Source: Hymenobacter sp. ISL-91
GTDB lineage: Bacteria > Bacteroidota > Bacteroidia > Cytophagales > Hymenobacteraceae
NCBI RefSeq assembly: GCF_018613725.1
Contig: NZ_JAGGPS010000004.1
Span: forward strand, 1-64,000
DNA length: 64,000 nucleotides
Reading direction: 5' to 3'
The notes beneath the pieces were generated by a model. That model made no database searches. It was not told the origin of the DNA and saw only the letters and a program-made list of their open reading frames with translations. A program made the translations under genes and the position numbers. Below, one piece after another: positions 33,160-41,721 of the stretch; within the stretch, counting starts at the first letter, position 1, and each line of letters opens with the position of its first letter.

Positions 33160-34836
33160 ATGTTTAAACCCTCCTATTTCGCTTATCTGCTGGCGGCAGG
33201 CTTCACGGCCGCTTCCTGCGCTACGCAGCAGCCACTAGGCTCGGCCGCTACGGCCGCTACGGCCACCGCCGCCACTCCGGCGGCTACTGCCGGCGCAACG
33301 GCCGCCACCGCCGACCTGGCCCGGACCTACGCCGAAACCATCACCCAGGCCGACCTGCGCCAGCACCTCACCATCCTGGCTTCGGATGAATACGAGGGCC
33401 GCGAAACCGGCGAGAAAGGCCAGAAAATGGCCGCCGACTACCTCGCCAAGCAGTTCGCCGACCTCGGCCTGCAGGGCCCAGTGAAAGGCTCCGACAACCC
33501 CTACATCCAGCACTTTACCATGGTGCGCGGCAGCTGGGCCGATGGCGCCACGCTTAAAATCGGGGCCGATACCTATAAGTGGCTCACCGATTTCTACGCC
33601 CTTGGCGGCCAGGGTTTTGCCACGCCTACTGCCGTGCAGCCCGTGTTTGCCGGCTACGGCATCGAGCAGGACGGCTACTCCGACTATGCCAGCCTGGGCG
33701 ACGTGAAGGGTAAAGACCTGCTGATACTACTGGGCGAGCCCCAGACCACCAAAGGCACTGCGCTGCTGGGCAAAGATGGCCAGAACAGCAAATGGGGCCA
33801 GGATTACCGCGCCAAGCTGGCTATGGCTACCCAGAAGGGGGCCCGCTCGGTGTTCTTCGTTGATTTCGACCCCAACAGCAACTTCGCCAAGCTGGCCGCC
33901 CGCATGGCTCCCTACATAAGCCGGCCCAGCATTGCGTTCAAAGACGCCAAGCCCGGCACCACCCGGCCAACCGCCTACTTCGTGTCGCCGGCCGTGGGCT
34001 ACAAGCTGCTGGGCACCAATGCCCAGACGGTGCCTAAATATGCTGCTTCCATCACTACGGCCGGTAAGCCAGTGATGAGCCCGTTCCGGCCCGCGAAGGC
34101 CACGGTGCTGGCTGCGCGCAAAAACGAGGATTTCGTGACGGAAAACGTGATGGGCTACCTCGAAGGCACTGACCGCAAGGACGAGCTGATGATTCTGTCG
34201 GCGCACTACGACCACATCGGCATCATCAACGGCGAGGTGCACAACGGCGCCGACGATGATGGCTCGGGTACAGTAACGGTGCTGGAAATGGCCCAGGCCT
34301 TCCAGAAAGCCAAAGCCGAGGGCAATGGCCCCCGCCGCAGCATCCTGTTTCTGGCCGTAACGGGCGAAGAGAAGGGCTTGCTCGGCTCGGAGTACTACAC
34401 CGACCACCCGGTTTTCCCGCTCGAAAACACGGTGGTCGACCTGAATATCGACATGGTGGGCCGCACCGACAAGGACCACGAGGGCAAGCCGGAGTACGTG
34501 TACGTTATCGGTTCCGACAAGCTCAGCTCGGAGCTGCACACCATTCTGCAGGAGCAGAACAAGAAGTACACGAATATCGACCTCGACTTCCGCTTCAACG
34601 ACCCCGAGGACCCCAACCGCTTCTACTACCGCTCCGACCACTACAACTTTGCCAAGCACGGCATTCCGGTGGCCTTCTTCTTCAACGGCGTGCACGACGA
34701 CTACCATGCCGCGGGCGACGAGGTGGAGAAAATCGAGTTTCCGCAGATGGAAAAGCGCGCCCAGCTCGTTTTCTACACTGCCTGGGACCTCGCCAACCGC
34801 GACAAGCGCATTGTAGTCGACTCGAACAAGAAGTAG
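33160..34836 (+). CDS. M28-family metallopeptidase lipoprotein
   Basis: Exported zinc aminopeptidase-like protein of 558 residues. Its lipobox is TAASC (Cys20 from ATG 33160), followed by a long Ala/Thr-rich linker. A PA-like insert lies before the catalytic domain. The M28 residues are in order: His349 and Asp351 region (SAHYDHIG), Asp365-367 (GADDDGSGT), Glu403-Glu404 (VTGEEKGLLGS), then IDMVGR and the late His of HDDYH. The start 11 codons upstream is rejected because this ATG opens the signal. A terminator hairpin at 34884-34917 follows. Confidence 0.9.
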   Translation: MFKPSYFAYLLAAGFTAASCATQQPLGSAATAATATAATPAATAGATAATADLARTYAETITQADLRQHLTILASDEYEGRETGEKGQKMAADYLAKQFADLGLQGPVKGSDNPYIQHFTMVRGSWADGATLKIGADTYKWLTDFYALGGQGFATPTAVQPVFAGYGIEQDGYSDYASLGDVKGKDLLILLGEPQTTKGTALLGKDGQNSKWGQDYRAKLAMATQKGARSVFFVDFDPNSNFAKLAARMAPYISRPSIAFKDAKPGTTRPTAYFVSPAVGYKLLGTNAQTVPKYAASITTAGKPVMSPFRPAKATVLAARKNEDFVTENVMGYLEGTDRKDELMILSAHYDHIGIINGEVHNGADDDGSGTVTVLEMAQAFQKAKAEGNGPRRSILFLAVTGEEKGLLGSEYYTDHPVFPLENTVVDLNIDMVGRTDKDHEGKPEYVYVIGSDKLSSELHTILQEQNKKYTNIDLDFRFNDPEDPNRFYYRSDHYNFAKHGIPVAFFFNGVHDDYHAAGDEVEKIEFPQMEKRAQLVFYTAWDLANRDKRIVVDSNKK

Positions 34837-34883
34837 CCGACCTGTTAGCTTAGGAAAGAACGTCAGTCTCTTACCTACTTCTG

Positions 34884-34917
34884 AAACCCGCCGAACCGAT
34901 TCTGGTCCGGCGGGTTT
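34884..34917 (+). terminator. Terminator whose T-run overlaps the next promoter
   Basis: A 14-bp stem with one mismatch (34884-34897 with 34904-34917) is followed by TTTTTAT. The last bases of this tract are the first bases of the -7 element at 34919-34926. Confidence 0.8.
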
Positions 34918-34918
34918 T

Positions 34919-34926
34919 TATCTTTG
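34919..34926 (+). promoter_or_regulatory. TATCTTTG -7 element of lutB
   Basis: Perfect TAnnTTTG consensus 27 bases before the lutB ATG, overlapping the T-run of the preceding terminator. Confidence 0.45.
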
Positions 34927-34953
34927 CCTGAACCCGTTGCTACCCGTGCTGCC

Positions 34954-36351
34954 ATGAAACCCACTGCTGCCTCCGCCCCAACTAAAGCCGCCCAGTTTCT
35001 GGCCGATACCGACCGCAAGGCTTTCGACCTGGAGCACCGCCGCAAAATCCGCTTCAACATTGGCAAGTACAACGCGGCCGTAACCACCGGCATGGGCTTT
35101 TATCAGGACCACGAGCTGGCTCGCAGCCGGGCGTCGTACCTGAAAACGGAGGTTATCAACCACCTCGACGAGTACCTGCTGCAGTTCGAGGAAAACTTCA
35201 CCAAGCGCGGCGGCAAGGTTATCTGGGCGCGCGATGCCGAGGAGGCGCTGGCCGAAGTAGGCCGGATTATGGAGCGCCGCCAGGCCCGCACCGTGGTGAA
35301 GGCCAAGAGCATGACCACCGAGGAAATCCACCTCAACCAGTACCTGGGCAAGCGCGGCATCGAGTCGGTAGAGACAGATTTGGGCGAGTTCATTGTGCAA
35401 CTCAATGGCGAGCGGCCCTATCACATTGTCACGCCGGCCATGCACCTGAGCAAGGCCGATATTGCCGACATCTTCGTCAAGCACCTCGGCATTGCCCACA
35501 CCGACGATGCCCAGCAACTCGTACTCACGGCCCGCCACCTGCTGCGCGACAAGTACACCACGGCCGAGGTGGGCATCACGGGCGGCAACTTCCTGGTAGC
35601 CGATACGGGCGCGGTGTGCGTGACCGAAAACGAGGGCAATGCCCGCCTCTCCGCCACGTTTCCGCACACCCATATTGCCATTGTAGGTATCGAAAAGGTG
35701 ATACCCCGGCTGCGCGACCTGGACTTGTTCTGGCCCCTGCTCAGCACCAGCGGCACCGGCCAGCAGCTCACGGTGTACAACACCATCTACACCGGCCCGC
35801 GCCAGCCTTTAGAGAAGGATGGCCCCGAGGAAATGTTTGTGATTCTGCTCGACAACGGCCGCACCAACCTGCTGGCCCAGCCCGAGCAGCGCGAAGCCCT
35901 CAACTGCATTCGGTGTGGGGCCTGCCTGAACGTGTGTCCGGTGTACAAGAATATCGGCGGCCACAGCTACGAAGCAACCTACTCGGGCCCCATCGGCTCC
36001 GTTATTACGCCCCACCTTGCGGGTATGGAAGAAAACAAGCACCTGAGTTTTGCCAGCAGCCTATGCGGGGCCTGCACCTCGGTGTGCCCGGTGAAAATCC
36101 CGATTCATAACCTGCTGCTTAAAAACCGCCAGCAAAGCGTGCAGCAGGGCTACACCGACCCTGAGGAGCGCCGCGCCATCGCGCTCTGGCTGCACGGCAT
36201 GAAGCGCCGCTGGGTGTGGGACCTGGCCCCGGCCGCGGCCAAGAACTGGGTGCTGGGCCGCCTGCTGGGCCAGGTGGGCTGGAGCAAGCGCCGCGACGCC
36301 GTACAGGTAGCTCCCAAAACGTTCCGCCAGTTGTGGAAGGCACGGAAGTAA
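34954..36351 (+). CDS. lutB: LutB-type iron-sulfur lactate-utilisation protein
   Basis: Iron-sulfur protein of 465 residues of the LutB/LldF family, part of the LutABC complex that oxidises L-lactate. The N-terminal LUD domain has GITGGNFLVADTGAVCVTENEGN. Two cluster motifs follow: Cys318, 321, 324 and 328 (CIRCGACLNVCP), then Cys371, 374 and 378 (CGACTSVCP). A helical C-terminal end with TFRQLWKAR closes it. LutA and LutC, normally adjacent, are not within this window. ATG 34954 is preferred to TTG 34924, which lies inside the -7 element. Confidence 0.93.
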   Translation: MKPTAASAPTKAAQFLADTDRKAFDLEHRRKIRFNIGKYNAAVTTGMGFYQDHELARSRASYLKTEVINHLDEYLLQFEENFTKRGGKVIWARDAEEALAEVGRIMERRQARTVVKAKSMTTEEIHLNQYLGKRGIESVETDLGEFIVQLNGERPYHIVTPAMHLSKADIADIFVKHLGIAHTDDAQQLVLTARHLLRDKYTTAEVGITGGNFLVADTGAVCVTENEGNARLSATFPHTHIAIVGIEKVIPRLRDLDLFWPLLSTSGTGQQLTVYNTIYTGPRQPLEKDGPEEMFVILLDNGRTNLLAQPEQREALNCIRCGACLNVCPVYKNIGGHSYEATYSGPIGSVITPHLAGMEENKHLSFASSLCGACTSVCPVKIPIHNLLLKNRQQSVQQGYTDPEERRAIALWLHGMKRRWVWDLAPAAAKNWVLGRLLGQVGWSKRRDAVQVAPKTFRQLWKARK

Positions 36352-36455
36352 GGCCGCTGCTTCGTTGGAGGTTTGCGCCTAGCTTAGGCACCTACAATGT
36401 AGAACAGCAGTTCGCCCTGCAGGTGAAGCTGTTTAGAAAGCACGCCGTATTAACG

Positions 36456-36553
36456 AGAACGTCATGCTGAGCCTGTCGAAGCATCTCTACCGCTTCGTCG
36501 AACAACTGCAACGAAGCGGTAGAGATGCTTCGACAGGCTCAGCATGACGTTCT
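36456..36553. repeat. Perfect 43-bp inverted repeat of the GTCATGCTGAG family
   Basis: Arms 36456-36498 and 36511-36553 are exact inverted copies around a 12-base loop, between the convergent lutB and sdaA genes. The sequence starts AGAACGTCATGCTGAGCC. As RNA it would form an extremely stable hairpin; it may also be a non-autonomous mobile repeat. Confidence 0.95.
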
Positions 36554-36596
36554 TTTGGCTTGTCGAACAGCTTTGGCATATGCAGCCAATTTCAGC

Positions 36597-37502
36597 TTAT
36601 TCGCCGTCCTCGTCGGGCAGAATCTGGACGTCCTGCACGAGCACCATCTTCTCGATTTCGCGGCCGCGGAGGGTGTTGGCGAGGCCGCCGAGGGCAGTTT
36701 CCTTATAACGGGTTTCCATGCTTTCGCCCACTTCGCCCAGCGCTGCCACGCACTGATCGACGGGAATAACGGGGTCGACGCCGGCAATGGCAATCTGAGC
36801 CGAGCTGAAAGCAATGGCGGCAGCCGAGGCGTTGCGCACCACGCAGGGCACTTCCACGAGGCCCGCCACCGGGTCGCAGACGAGGCCCAGCATGCACTGA
36901 ATGGTGATGGCGACGGCCGCAAAAACCTCCGACACCGAGCCGCCCAGGCAGTACACAATGGCACCGGCGCCCATGGCCGCGGCCGAGCCGGTTTCGGCCT
37001 GGCAGCCGCCCACGGCCCCGGCCAGCGAGGCATTCTGCTCGATGATGAGCGCAATGCCCGCCGCCACCAGCAGCCCTTCCAGAATGGCGCGGTCTTCCAG
37101 TTTATGAATATCCTGAAGCGTAACCAGCACACCGGGCAGAATACCGGAGGCGCCGGCCGTAGGTGCAGCCACCACCCGGCCCATGCACGAATTCACTTCT
37201 TTGGCACCCAGCGCCCGCGTAACGAGGTTTTTGAACTCGGGCGACAGCACCGTAACGGGCGAGGCAGCAATTTTCTTGGCCCCGTTGTTTACCATGCCCG
37301 AGCGCGAGGTCATGTCCTGGGTGAGGCCCGTGTGCACGGCGTCGCGCATCACGTCGTAGGCCCGCTGCAGACCGTCCCAGATCTGCTCCTCGGTGCGGCC
37401 CTTCTGCTCCACCTCGTACATGAGCACGGGCTGGAAAAGCGGTTCGTTGGTGGACGAGCAGTGGGTCTGCCAGCTACGGAAATCGGTGAAGAGCAACGAC
37501 AT
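36597..37502 (-). CDS. sdaAA: L-serine dehydratase, iron-sulfur alpha subunit
   Basis: Alpha subunit of the [4Fe-4S] L-serine ammonia-lyase, 301 residues, which turns serine into pyruvate and ammonia. The three cluster cysteines are likely Cys167 (GGCQAETGSAAAMGAG), Cys209 (LVCDPVAG) and Cys220 (VEVPC). VNSCMGRVVAAPTAGASGILPG (103-124) is the family signature. It lacks the beta domain of single-chain SdaA, so it needs a separate SdaAB, which is not adjacent. ATG 37502 is chosen since MSLLFTDFRSW is a family-like start. Confidence 0.94.
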   Translation of the reverse strand: MSLLFTDFRSWQTHCSSTNEPLFQPVLMYEVEQKGRTEEQIWDGLQRAYDVMRDAVHTGLTQDMTSRSGMVNNGAKKIAASPVTVLSPEFKNLVTRALGAKEVNSCMGRVVAAPTAGASGILPGVLVTLQDIHKLEDRAILEGLLVAAGIALIIEQNASLAGAVGGCQAETGSAAAMGAGAIVYCLGGSVSEVFAAVAITIQCMLGLVCDPVAGLVEVPCVVRNASAAAIAFSSAQIAIAGVDPVIPVDQCVAALGEVGESMETRYKETALGGLANTLRGREIEKMVLVQDVQILPDEDGE

Positions 37503-37680
37503 GGGCGGGGTGGGAAAGTGGAGCAAGGCGGGACTTTGCTCCGGGTGGCAGGCAAGGTAGTACGCGCATAACCAAGGCAGCGCGCTGGGGGTGCAAAAAT
37601 CGGCAGAAATTACTCGTGTCCGGCTATGCGGCCCCGGCTACTCGGGCCGGGCCGTTGCGGCAGCGGCCCGCGCTGGCACA

Positions 37681-37715
37681 GCAAAGCCCTTCCGCAAGCA
37701 ACGAAAGGGCTTTGC
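37681..37715 (-). terminator. Hairpin after msrB
   Basis: A 14-bp stem with one mismatch (37681-37694 with 37702-37715) lies 26 bases past the msrB stop on the minus strand. No T-tract is evident, so termination strength is uncertain. Confidence 0.5.
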
Positions 37716-37741
37716 ACAGCGTGTATGGGGCTGCCTGTGGC

Positions 37742-38200
37742 TTAGGCTTCCTGCTGCTGCCTTACCAGCTGCACGCTGGCCGAGTTGATGCAGAGCCGCA
37801 CGCCGGAAGGCGGCGGGCCGTCGGGGAAGGCGTGGCCCTGGTGGGCGTCGCAGGTATTGCAGAGCACCTCGATGCGCGTCATGCCGTAGCTGGTGTCCTT
37901 CTTGTAGCGCAGGGCGTTTTCGGTGATGGGCTGGGTGAAGCTGGGCCAGCCGGTGCCCGAGTCGAACTTGGTGGTGGAGTCGTAGAGGGGCGTAGCGCAG
38001 CCGATACAGGCGTAGAGGCCCGCCTCGTGGGCCTCGCAATGCTCGCCGCTGAACGCCCGCTCGGTGCCGTGCTCACGGGTTACGTGGTACTGCTCGGGCG
38101 TAAGCTGGGCGCGCCACTCGGCGTCGGTTTTCTCCACACGCTTGTCGGGGGCCGGGCTGCCGTGGTTGGCCAGCCGGATAATATCGTTCCAGGTTTGCAT
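37742..38200 (-). CDS. msrB: Peptide methionine-R-sulfoxide reductase
   Basis: Cytosolic repair enzyme of 152 residues reducing methionine-R-sulfoxide. Zinc is bound by CIGC (65-68) and CNTC (114-117). The signature FDSGTGWPSF lies at 79-88. The catalytic cysteine is Cys137 in RLCINSASV (Leu replaces the usual Tyr at 136), and Cys55 is a candidate resolving residue. The N-terminus is family-like and there is no signal peptide. It is transcribed divergently from nnr. Confidence 0.95.
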   Translation of the reverse strand: MQTWNDIIRLANHGSPAPDKRVEKTDAEWRAQLTPEQYHVTREHGTERAFSGEHCEAHEAGLYACIGCATPLYDSTTKFDSGTGWPSFTQPITENALRYKKDTSYGMTRIEVLCNTCDAHQGHAFPDGPPPSGVRLCINSASVQLVRQQQEA

Positions 38201-38347
38201 AAAGGGGGTCGGGTTAGATGAAAGCGGGCCGCCAAGCGGCCCGGGTTACAAACGCGCCAGCCGGGCCGGAAGTTTCTGAGGGCTCTGTCCGGTATCTTTT
38301 CAGGGCCGGCGGCATCTTGCAGCGCCCGCCAGGGGTATACTACTGCT

Positions 38348-39859
38348 ATGAAGCTCCTCTCCGCCGCCCAAACCCGCGCCCTCGACCAGGCCACAATTAA
38401 AGCCCAGCACATCACTTCTATCGACCTGATGGAGCGGGCCGCCAATGCCGTGACCAACTGGCTGCTCGATGAGCTGCTGCTCGACTATGGCACCGAAATC
38501 CATGTATGCTGTGGCCCCGGCAACAACGGCGGCGATGGGCTGGTGGTGGCCCGGCAACTGCACCATGCCGGCTACCCCGTACGCCTGTGGCTGCTGCCGG
38601 CTGACAAGTATTCGGCCGATTTCACTCACCAAATGCAGCAGCTTCCCCCCGGATTGGATAGCCAGCAAATCAACTCCGCCCAGCTTCCTGCAATTCCGGC
38701 CGGGGCAGTGGTTGTGGATGCCCTGTTCGGCACCGGCCTGAGCCGGCCGCTGGAGGGCATGGCCGCGGCACTGGTGCGGCATATCAACGATTCGGGCGCG
38801 ACCATAGTGGCCGTAGATACGCCTTCGGGCCTTTATGCTGATGCGCCCCAACCGGCTGACAGCGCCACTGTACAGGCCACCTACACGCTCAGCTTCGAGC
38901 TGCCCAAGCTGGCCTTCCTGCTGCCCCAGAACGCCGGTTTTGTGGGCGACTGGCGGCTGCTACCTATTGGGCTCGACGTGCAGGCACTGCAGGATACCAA
39001 CACCAACCTGTTCTTTATAACGGCCAACGAGCTACGCGGGCGCCTGCCGAAGCGGCCGAAGTTCAGCCATAAAGGCACTTTCGGGCACGCGTTGTTATTG
39101 GCAGGCAGCAAAGGTAAAATAGGGGCGGCGGTGCTGGCTACCCAGGCCTGCCTGCGGGCGGGCGTAGGGCTGATGACGACCCGGGTTCCAGCCGTGGGCT
39201 ACGACATCCTCCAGCTTTCGGCTCCCGAGGCCATGTGCCTGGCCGACCCGGCCACCGACGTCATCACCAAGCTGCCCGGCCTCACACCCTACGCCGCCGT
39301 GGGCATCGGGCCAGGGCTGGGGCAGGAGGCTGAAACCCGCGAAGTGCTGCGGCAACTGCTGGAAACAGCGAAGGTGCCGCTAGTAATCGATGCCGATGCG
39401 CTGAATCTGCTGGGGGCCTACCACGAGCTGCAGGCGCTGCTACCGCCCGACTCGCTGCTCACACCTCACCCCAAAGAGTTCGAGCGGCTGGTAGGCGAGC
39501 CCGCCCGCGACGACTACCACCGCCTCGACCAGCTACGCAACTTTGCCACTACTACCGGTTGCTACTGCGTGCTCAAAGGAGCCTACACGGCCCTGGCCGC
39601 GCCCGACGGCACCATATACGTCAATAGCACCGGCAACCCCGGCATGGCCACCGGTGGCAGCGGCGACGTGCTTACCGGCCTGCTACTCGCGCTACTCGCC
39701 GACCAACGCCTTTCTGTACTCGACGCCGCCCTGCTGGGCCTGCACGCCCACGGGCGTGCCGGCGACCTGGCCCTGCCCCACACCGGCCACGCGGGTTTGC
39801 TCGCTTCGGATATCGTGCGCTTTATCGGGCCGGCGCTGGAGGAACTGATGAGAACCTGA
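38348..39859 (+). CDS. nnr: Bifunctional NAD(P)H-hydrate epimerase/dehydratase
   Basis: Metabolite-repair enzyme of 503 residues with two domains. The N-terminal YjeF epimerase (1-210) has CCGPGNNGGDGLVVARQL and VDALFGTGLSRP. The C-terminal ADP-dependent dehydratase (about 225-503) has GSKGKIGAAVLATQACLRAGVGL, AVGIGPGLG, IDADALNLLG, LTPHPKEFERL and the final GNPGMATGGSGDVLTG. Together they restore damaged NADH and NADPH. The length is typical. A possible -7 element (TATCTTTT) lies near 38297. The gene is monocistronic. Confidence 0.96.
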   Translation: MKLLSAAQTRALDQATIKAQHITSIDLMERAANAVTNWLLDELLLDYGTEIHVCCGPGNNGGDGLVVARQLHHAGYPVRLWLLPADKYSADFTHQMQQLPPGLDSQQINSAQLPAIPAGAVVVDALFGTGLSRPLEGMAAALVRHINDSGATIVAVDTPSGLYADAPQPADSATVQATYTLSFELPKLAFLLPQNAGFVGDWRLLPIGLDVQALQDTNTNLFFITANELRGRLPKRPKFSHKGTFGHALLLAGSKGKIGAAVLATQACLRAGVGLMTTRVPAVGYDILQLSAPEAMCLADPATDVITKLPGLTPYAAVGIGPGLGQEAETREVLRQLLETAKVPLVIDADALNLLGAYHELQALLPPDSLLTPHPKEFERLVGEPARDDYHRLDQLRNFATTTGCYCVLKGAYTALAAPDGTIYVNSTGNPGMATGGSGDVLTGLLLALLADQRLSVLDAALLGLHAHGRAGDLALPHTGHAGLLASDIVRFIGPALEELMRT

Positions 39860-39885
39860 GTTACGGAATGCCGCCGTCAGCACGC

Positions 39886-39987
39886 TGTAGGGGCAGGGCT
39901 TGCCCCCGCCCGCCGTTGAACGATTGTCGTTGAACAAAACCGTTGAAAAGGGCCAGACGGCGGGCGGGGGCAAGCCCCGCCCATACA
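39886..39987. repeat. GC-rich REP-like inverted pair, copy 2
   Basis: Arms 39886-39916 and 39957-39987 are inverted with two differences and a 40-base spacer. Each arm itself folds, as it contains GGGCGGGG-GCAAG-CCCCGCCC. It lies between the convergent nnr and UbiA-like genes. Confidence 0.85.
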
Positions 39988-40045
39988 TCGTCCCTGACGA
40001 CCTGGGCGGGCTGCTAGGGTTGAGCGAGATAACGGCAACCACCTA

Positions 40046-40942
40046 CTACCCCACAGCCAGCCATACGGCCACAAACTGCACCACCATTACGCCGTCGGTG
40101 AGCAGGGCGAAGTAATAGTCGGGGCGCGCCTCTTCGGCGTACCAGATAACGGCGGCCGCCAGCCCCAGCGGGGCCACCAGCGCCACGGCGTGCCCGCCCG
40201 ATAGGCCGGGCGGTACCAGCAGCGCGGCCCCCAGCAACGCCGCCAGCCCCAGCCACTTAGTGGCCCGGATGCCCAGCAGGCCCGGAAACGTGCGGGTGCC
40301 GGTCAGCAGGTCTTTGCTGTAGTCGCGGATGTCGAACACCAGCGCCAGCGCCAGAATGAGCAGGAAGCGGCGGGCGAAGAGCACCAGCACCACCGGCTCG
40401 GCCCAGGCCCGGCCCAGGTACAGGGCAGGTATCCAGACGGTTACTGCCGCCCAGACGTAGGCAATGAGAAACACCTTGAGCAGCGGCAAATCGCGCAGGG
40501 CCCACCAGCGACCCCGGCGGCGCCACAGCGGCATCGAATACAGCACCGAGATAAGCGCCAGATGGCCGCCAAACAGCGTTAGAGGCCGGAGCTGATTATC
40601 GGTGAGATACAGCCACCCCGCGGCCGAGCCGGCTGCTACGGCCAGGGCCAGCAGCTGGGGCCGGTGGGCCCGAATCCACTGCTTGCGGCGGGTGGTGCCG
40701 GGCAGCTGGCCGTGCTTGTAGGGCAGCACGCTGTCGAGGTTGTACAGAAACAGGGTGGCCGCGAATATCAGCCCACCCAGCCGCCCCGAGATATGGACGC
40801 CCCAAAACAGGAACGTGGCCCACATCAGCCCCAAGGCCGCCACCGAGAGCCACACGCTGCTATACAGCACCGCATCGAGCACCTGCCGCCACCCGGCCGG
40901 CGGCGGAATCGGAGCTGGAGAAGTTGGGCGGGCGGCTTGCAT
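40046..40942 (-). CDS. UbiA-superfamily prenyltransferase-like membrane protein
   Basis: Membrane protein of 298 residues with eight or nine hydrophobic helices. FLYNLDSVLPYKHG (65-78) and FDIRDYSKDLLTGTRTFPGLLG (about 203-224) sit where UbiA prenyltransferases carry their two Asp-rich motifs. The second matches well (D-x-x-D-x-x-x-D); the first is degenerate (N-L-D-S-V), so activity may differ or be lost. Such proteins attach prenyl chains to aromatic or other acceptors. The exact role is unknown. REP-like elements border the gene on both sides. Confidence 0.7.
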   Translation of the reverse strand: MQAARPTSPAPIPPPAGWRQVLDAVLYSSVWLSVAALGLMWATFLFWGVHISGRLGGLIFAATLFLYNLDSVLPYKHGQLPGTTRRKQWIRAHRPQLLALAVAAGSAAGWLYLTDNQLRPLTLFGGHLALISVLYSMPLWRRRGRWWALRDLPLLKVFLIAYVWAAVTVWIPALYLGRAWAEPVVLVLFARRFLLILALALVFDIRDYSKDLLTGTRTFPGLLGIRATKWLGLAALLGAALLVPPGLSGGHAVALVAPLGLAAAVIWYAEEARPDYYFALLTDGVMVVQFVAVWLAVG

Positions 40943-40998
40943 GGGGCAAATTAGGACGTGGCGGAGGGCGACGAAAGCGGCGGCAGGTGGTTGGTAGA

Positions 40999-41114
40999 AC
41001 GACGTAGGGGCGGGGCTTGTCCCCGCCCGCCTCTGAACTACCCCATTGGCCGGTTAAGGGCCATCGGTAGGGTTATTCAACGGCGGGCGGGGGCAAGCCC
41101 CGCCCCTACGTCGT
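40999..41114. repeat. GC-rich REP-like inverted pair, copy 3
   Basis: Arms 40999-41031 and 41082-41114 (33 bases) are inverted with one difference and a 50-base spacer. It is the same family as copies 1 and 2. It lies between the UbiA-like gene and ppa; the right arm ends 13 bases before the ppa stop. Confidence 0.88.
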
Positions 41115-41127
41115 GCTGTTTGCGCTT

Positions 41128-41712
41128 CTACCCGTTCTGCTCTTCCTTGGCCAGTACCGTTTCGTGGTCGTTGCCGTTGGGGAAGGTTTCGTTGTAGAGG
41201 CGAATGCTCTCGTCGATGATGCGGTAGGCCTCCTCGCGGGGCAAAAAGCGCTGCACCGTTACCGACTTGTGCTCTAAGGCCTTATAGTCTTCGAAGAAGC
41301 GCTGCATCTCGCGCAGGGTGTGCGGCGGCAGGTCGTCGAGCTCGTTGTAGTGGTTTACGGAGATGTCGTGGGCAGCTACGGCAATAATTTTGTCGTCCTC
41401 CTCGTCACCGTCTACCATCTGCATCACGCCGATAACCTTAGCCTCCACGAGGCACATAGGCACGATTTCAACCGAACACAGCACCAGAATATCCAGCGGG
41501 TCGTTGTCGTCGCAGTAGGTTTTGGGGATAAAGCCGTAAGCGGCCGGATAATGCACGGCCGAGAAGAGTACGCGGTCCAGTTTCAGCATGCCGCTGTCTT
41601 TGTCCAGCTCGTACTTGGCCTTCGAGCCTTTCGGGATTTCAATGATGCCGGTAACGGTTTGGGGGACGTTGTCGCCGCGGCTTACGTCGTGCCAGGGGTT
41701 GAATTTGGCCAT
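41128..41712 (-). CDS. ppa: Inorganic pyrophosphatase, family I
   Basis: Soluble enzyme of 194 residues hydrolysing pyrophosphate to phosphate. The metal-binding signature DNDPLDILVL begins at Asp69, and IEIPKGSKAKYELDKD (25-40) and HYPAAYGFIPKTYCDD (54-69) are family hallmarks. The C-terminus is a little longer than in E. coli PPase. A -7 element lies 100 bases upstream. The leader between contains heptamer array 4, so any regulatory hairpin there would be in the mRNA. Confidence 0.96.
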   Translation of the reverse strand: MAKFNPWHDVSRGDNVPQTVTGIIEIPKGSKAKYELDKDSGMLKLDRVLFSAVHYPAAYGFIPKTYCDDNDPLDILVLCSVEIVPMCLVEAKVIGVMQMVDGDEEDDKIIAVAAHDISVNHYNELDDLPPHTLREMQRFFEDYKALEHKSVTVQRFLPREEAYRIIDESIRLYNETFPNGNDHETVLAKEEQNG

Positions 41713-41721
41713 GTTGGGTTA

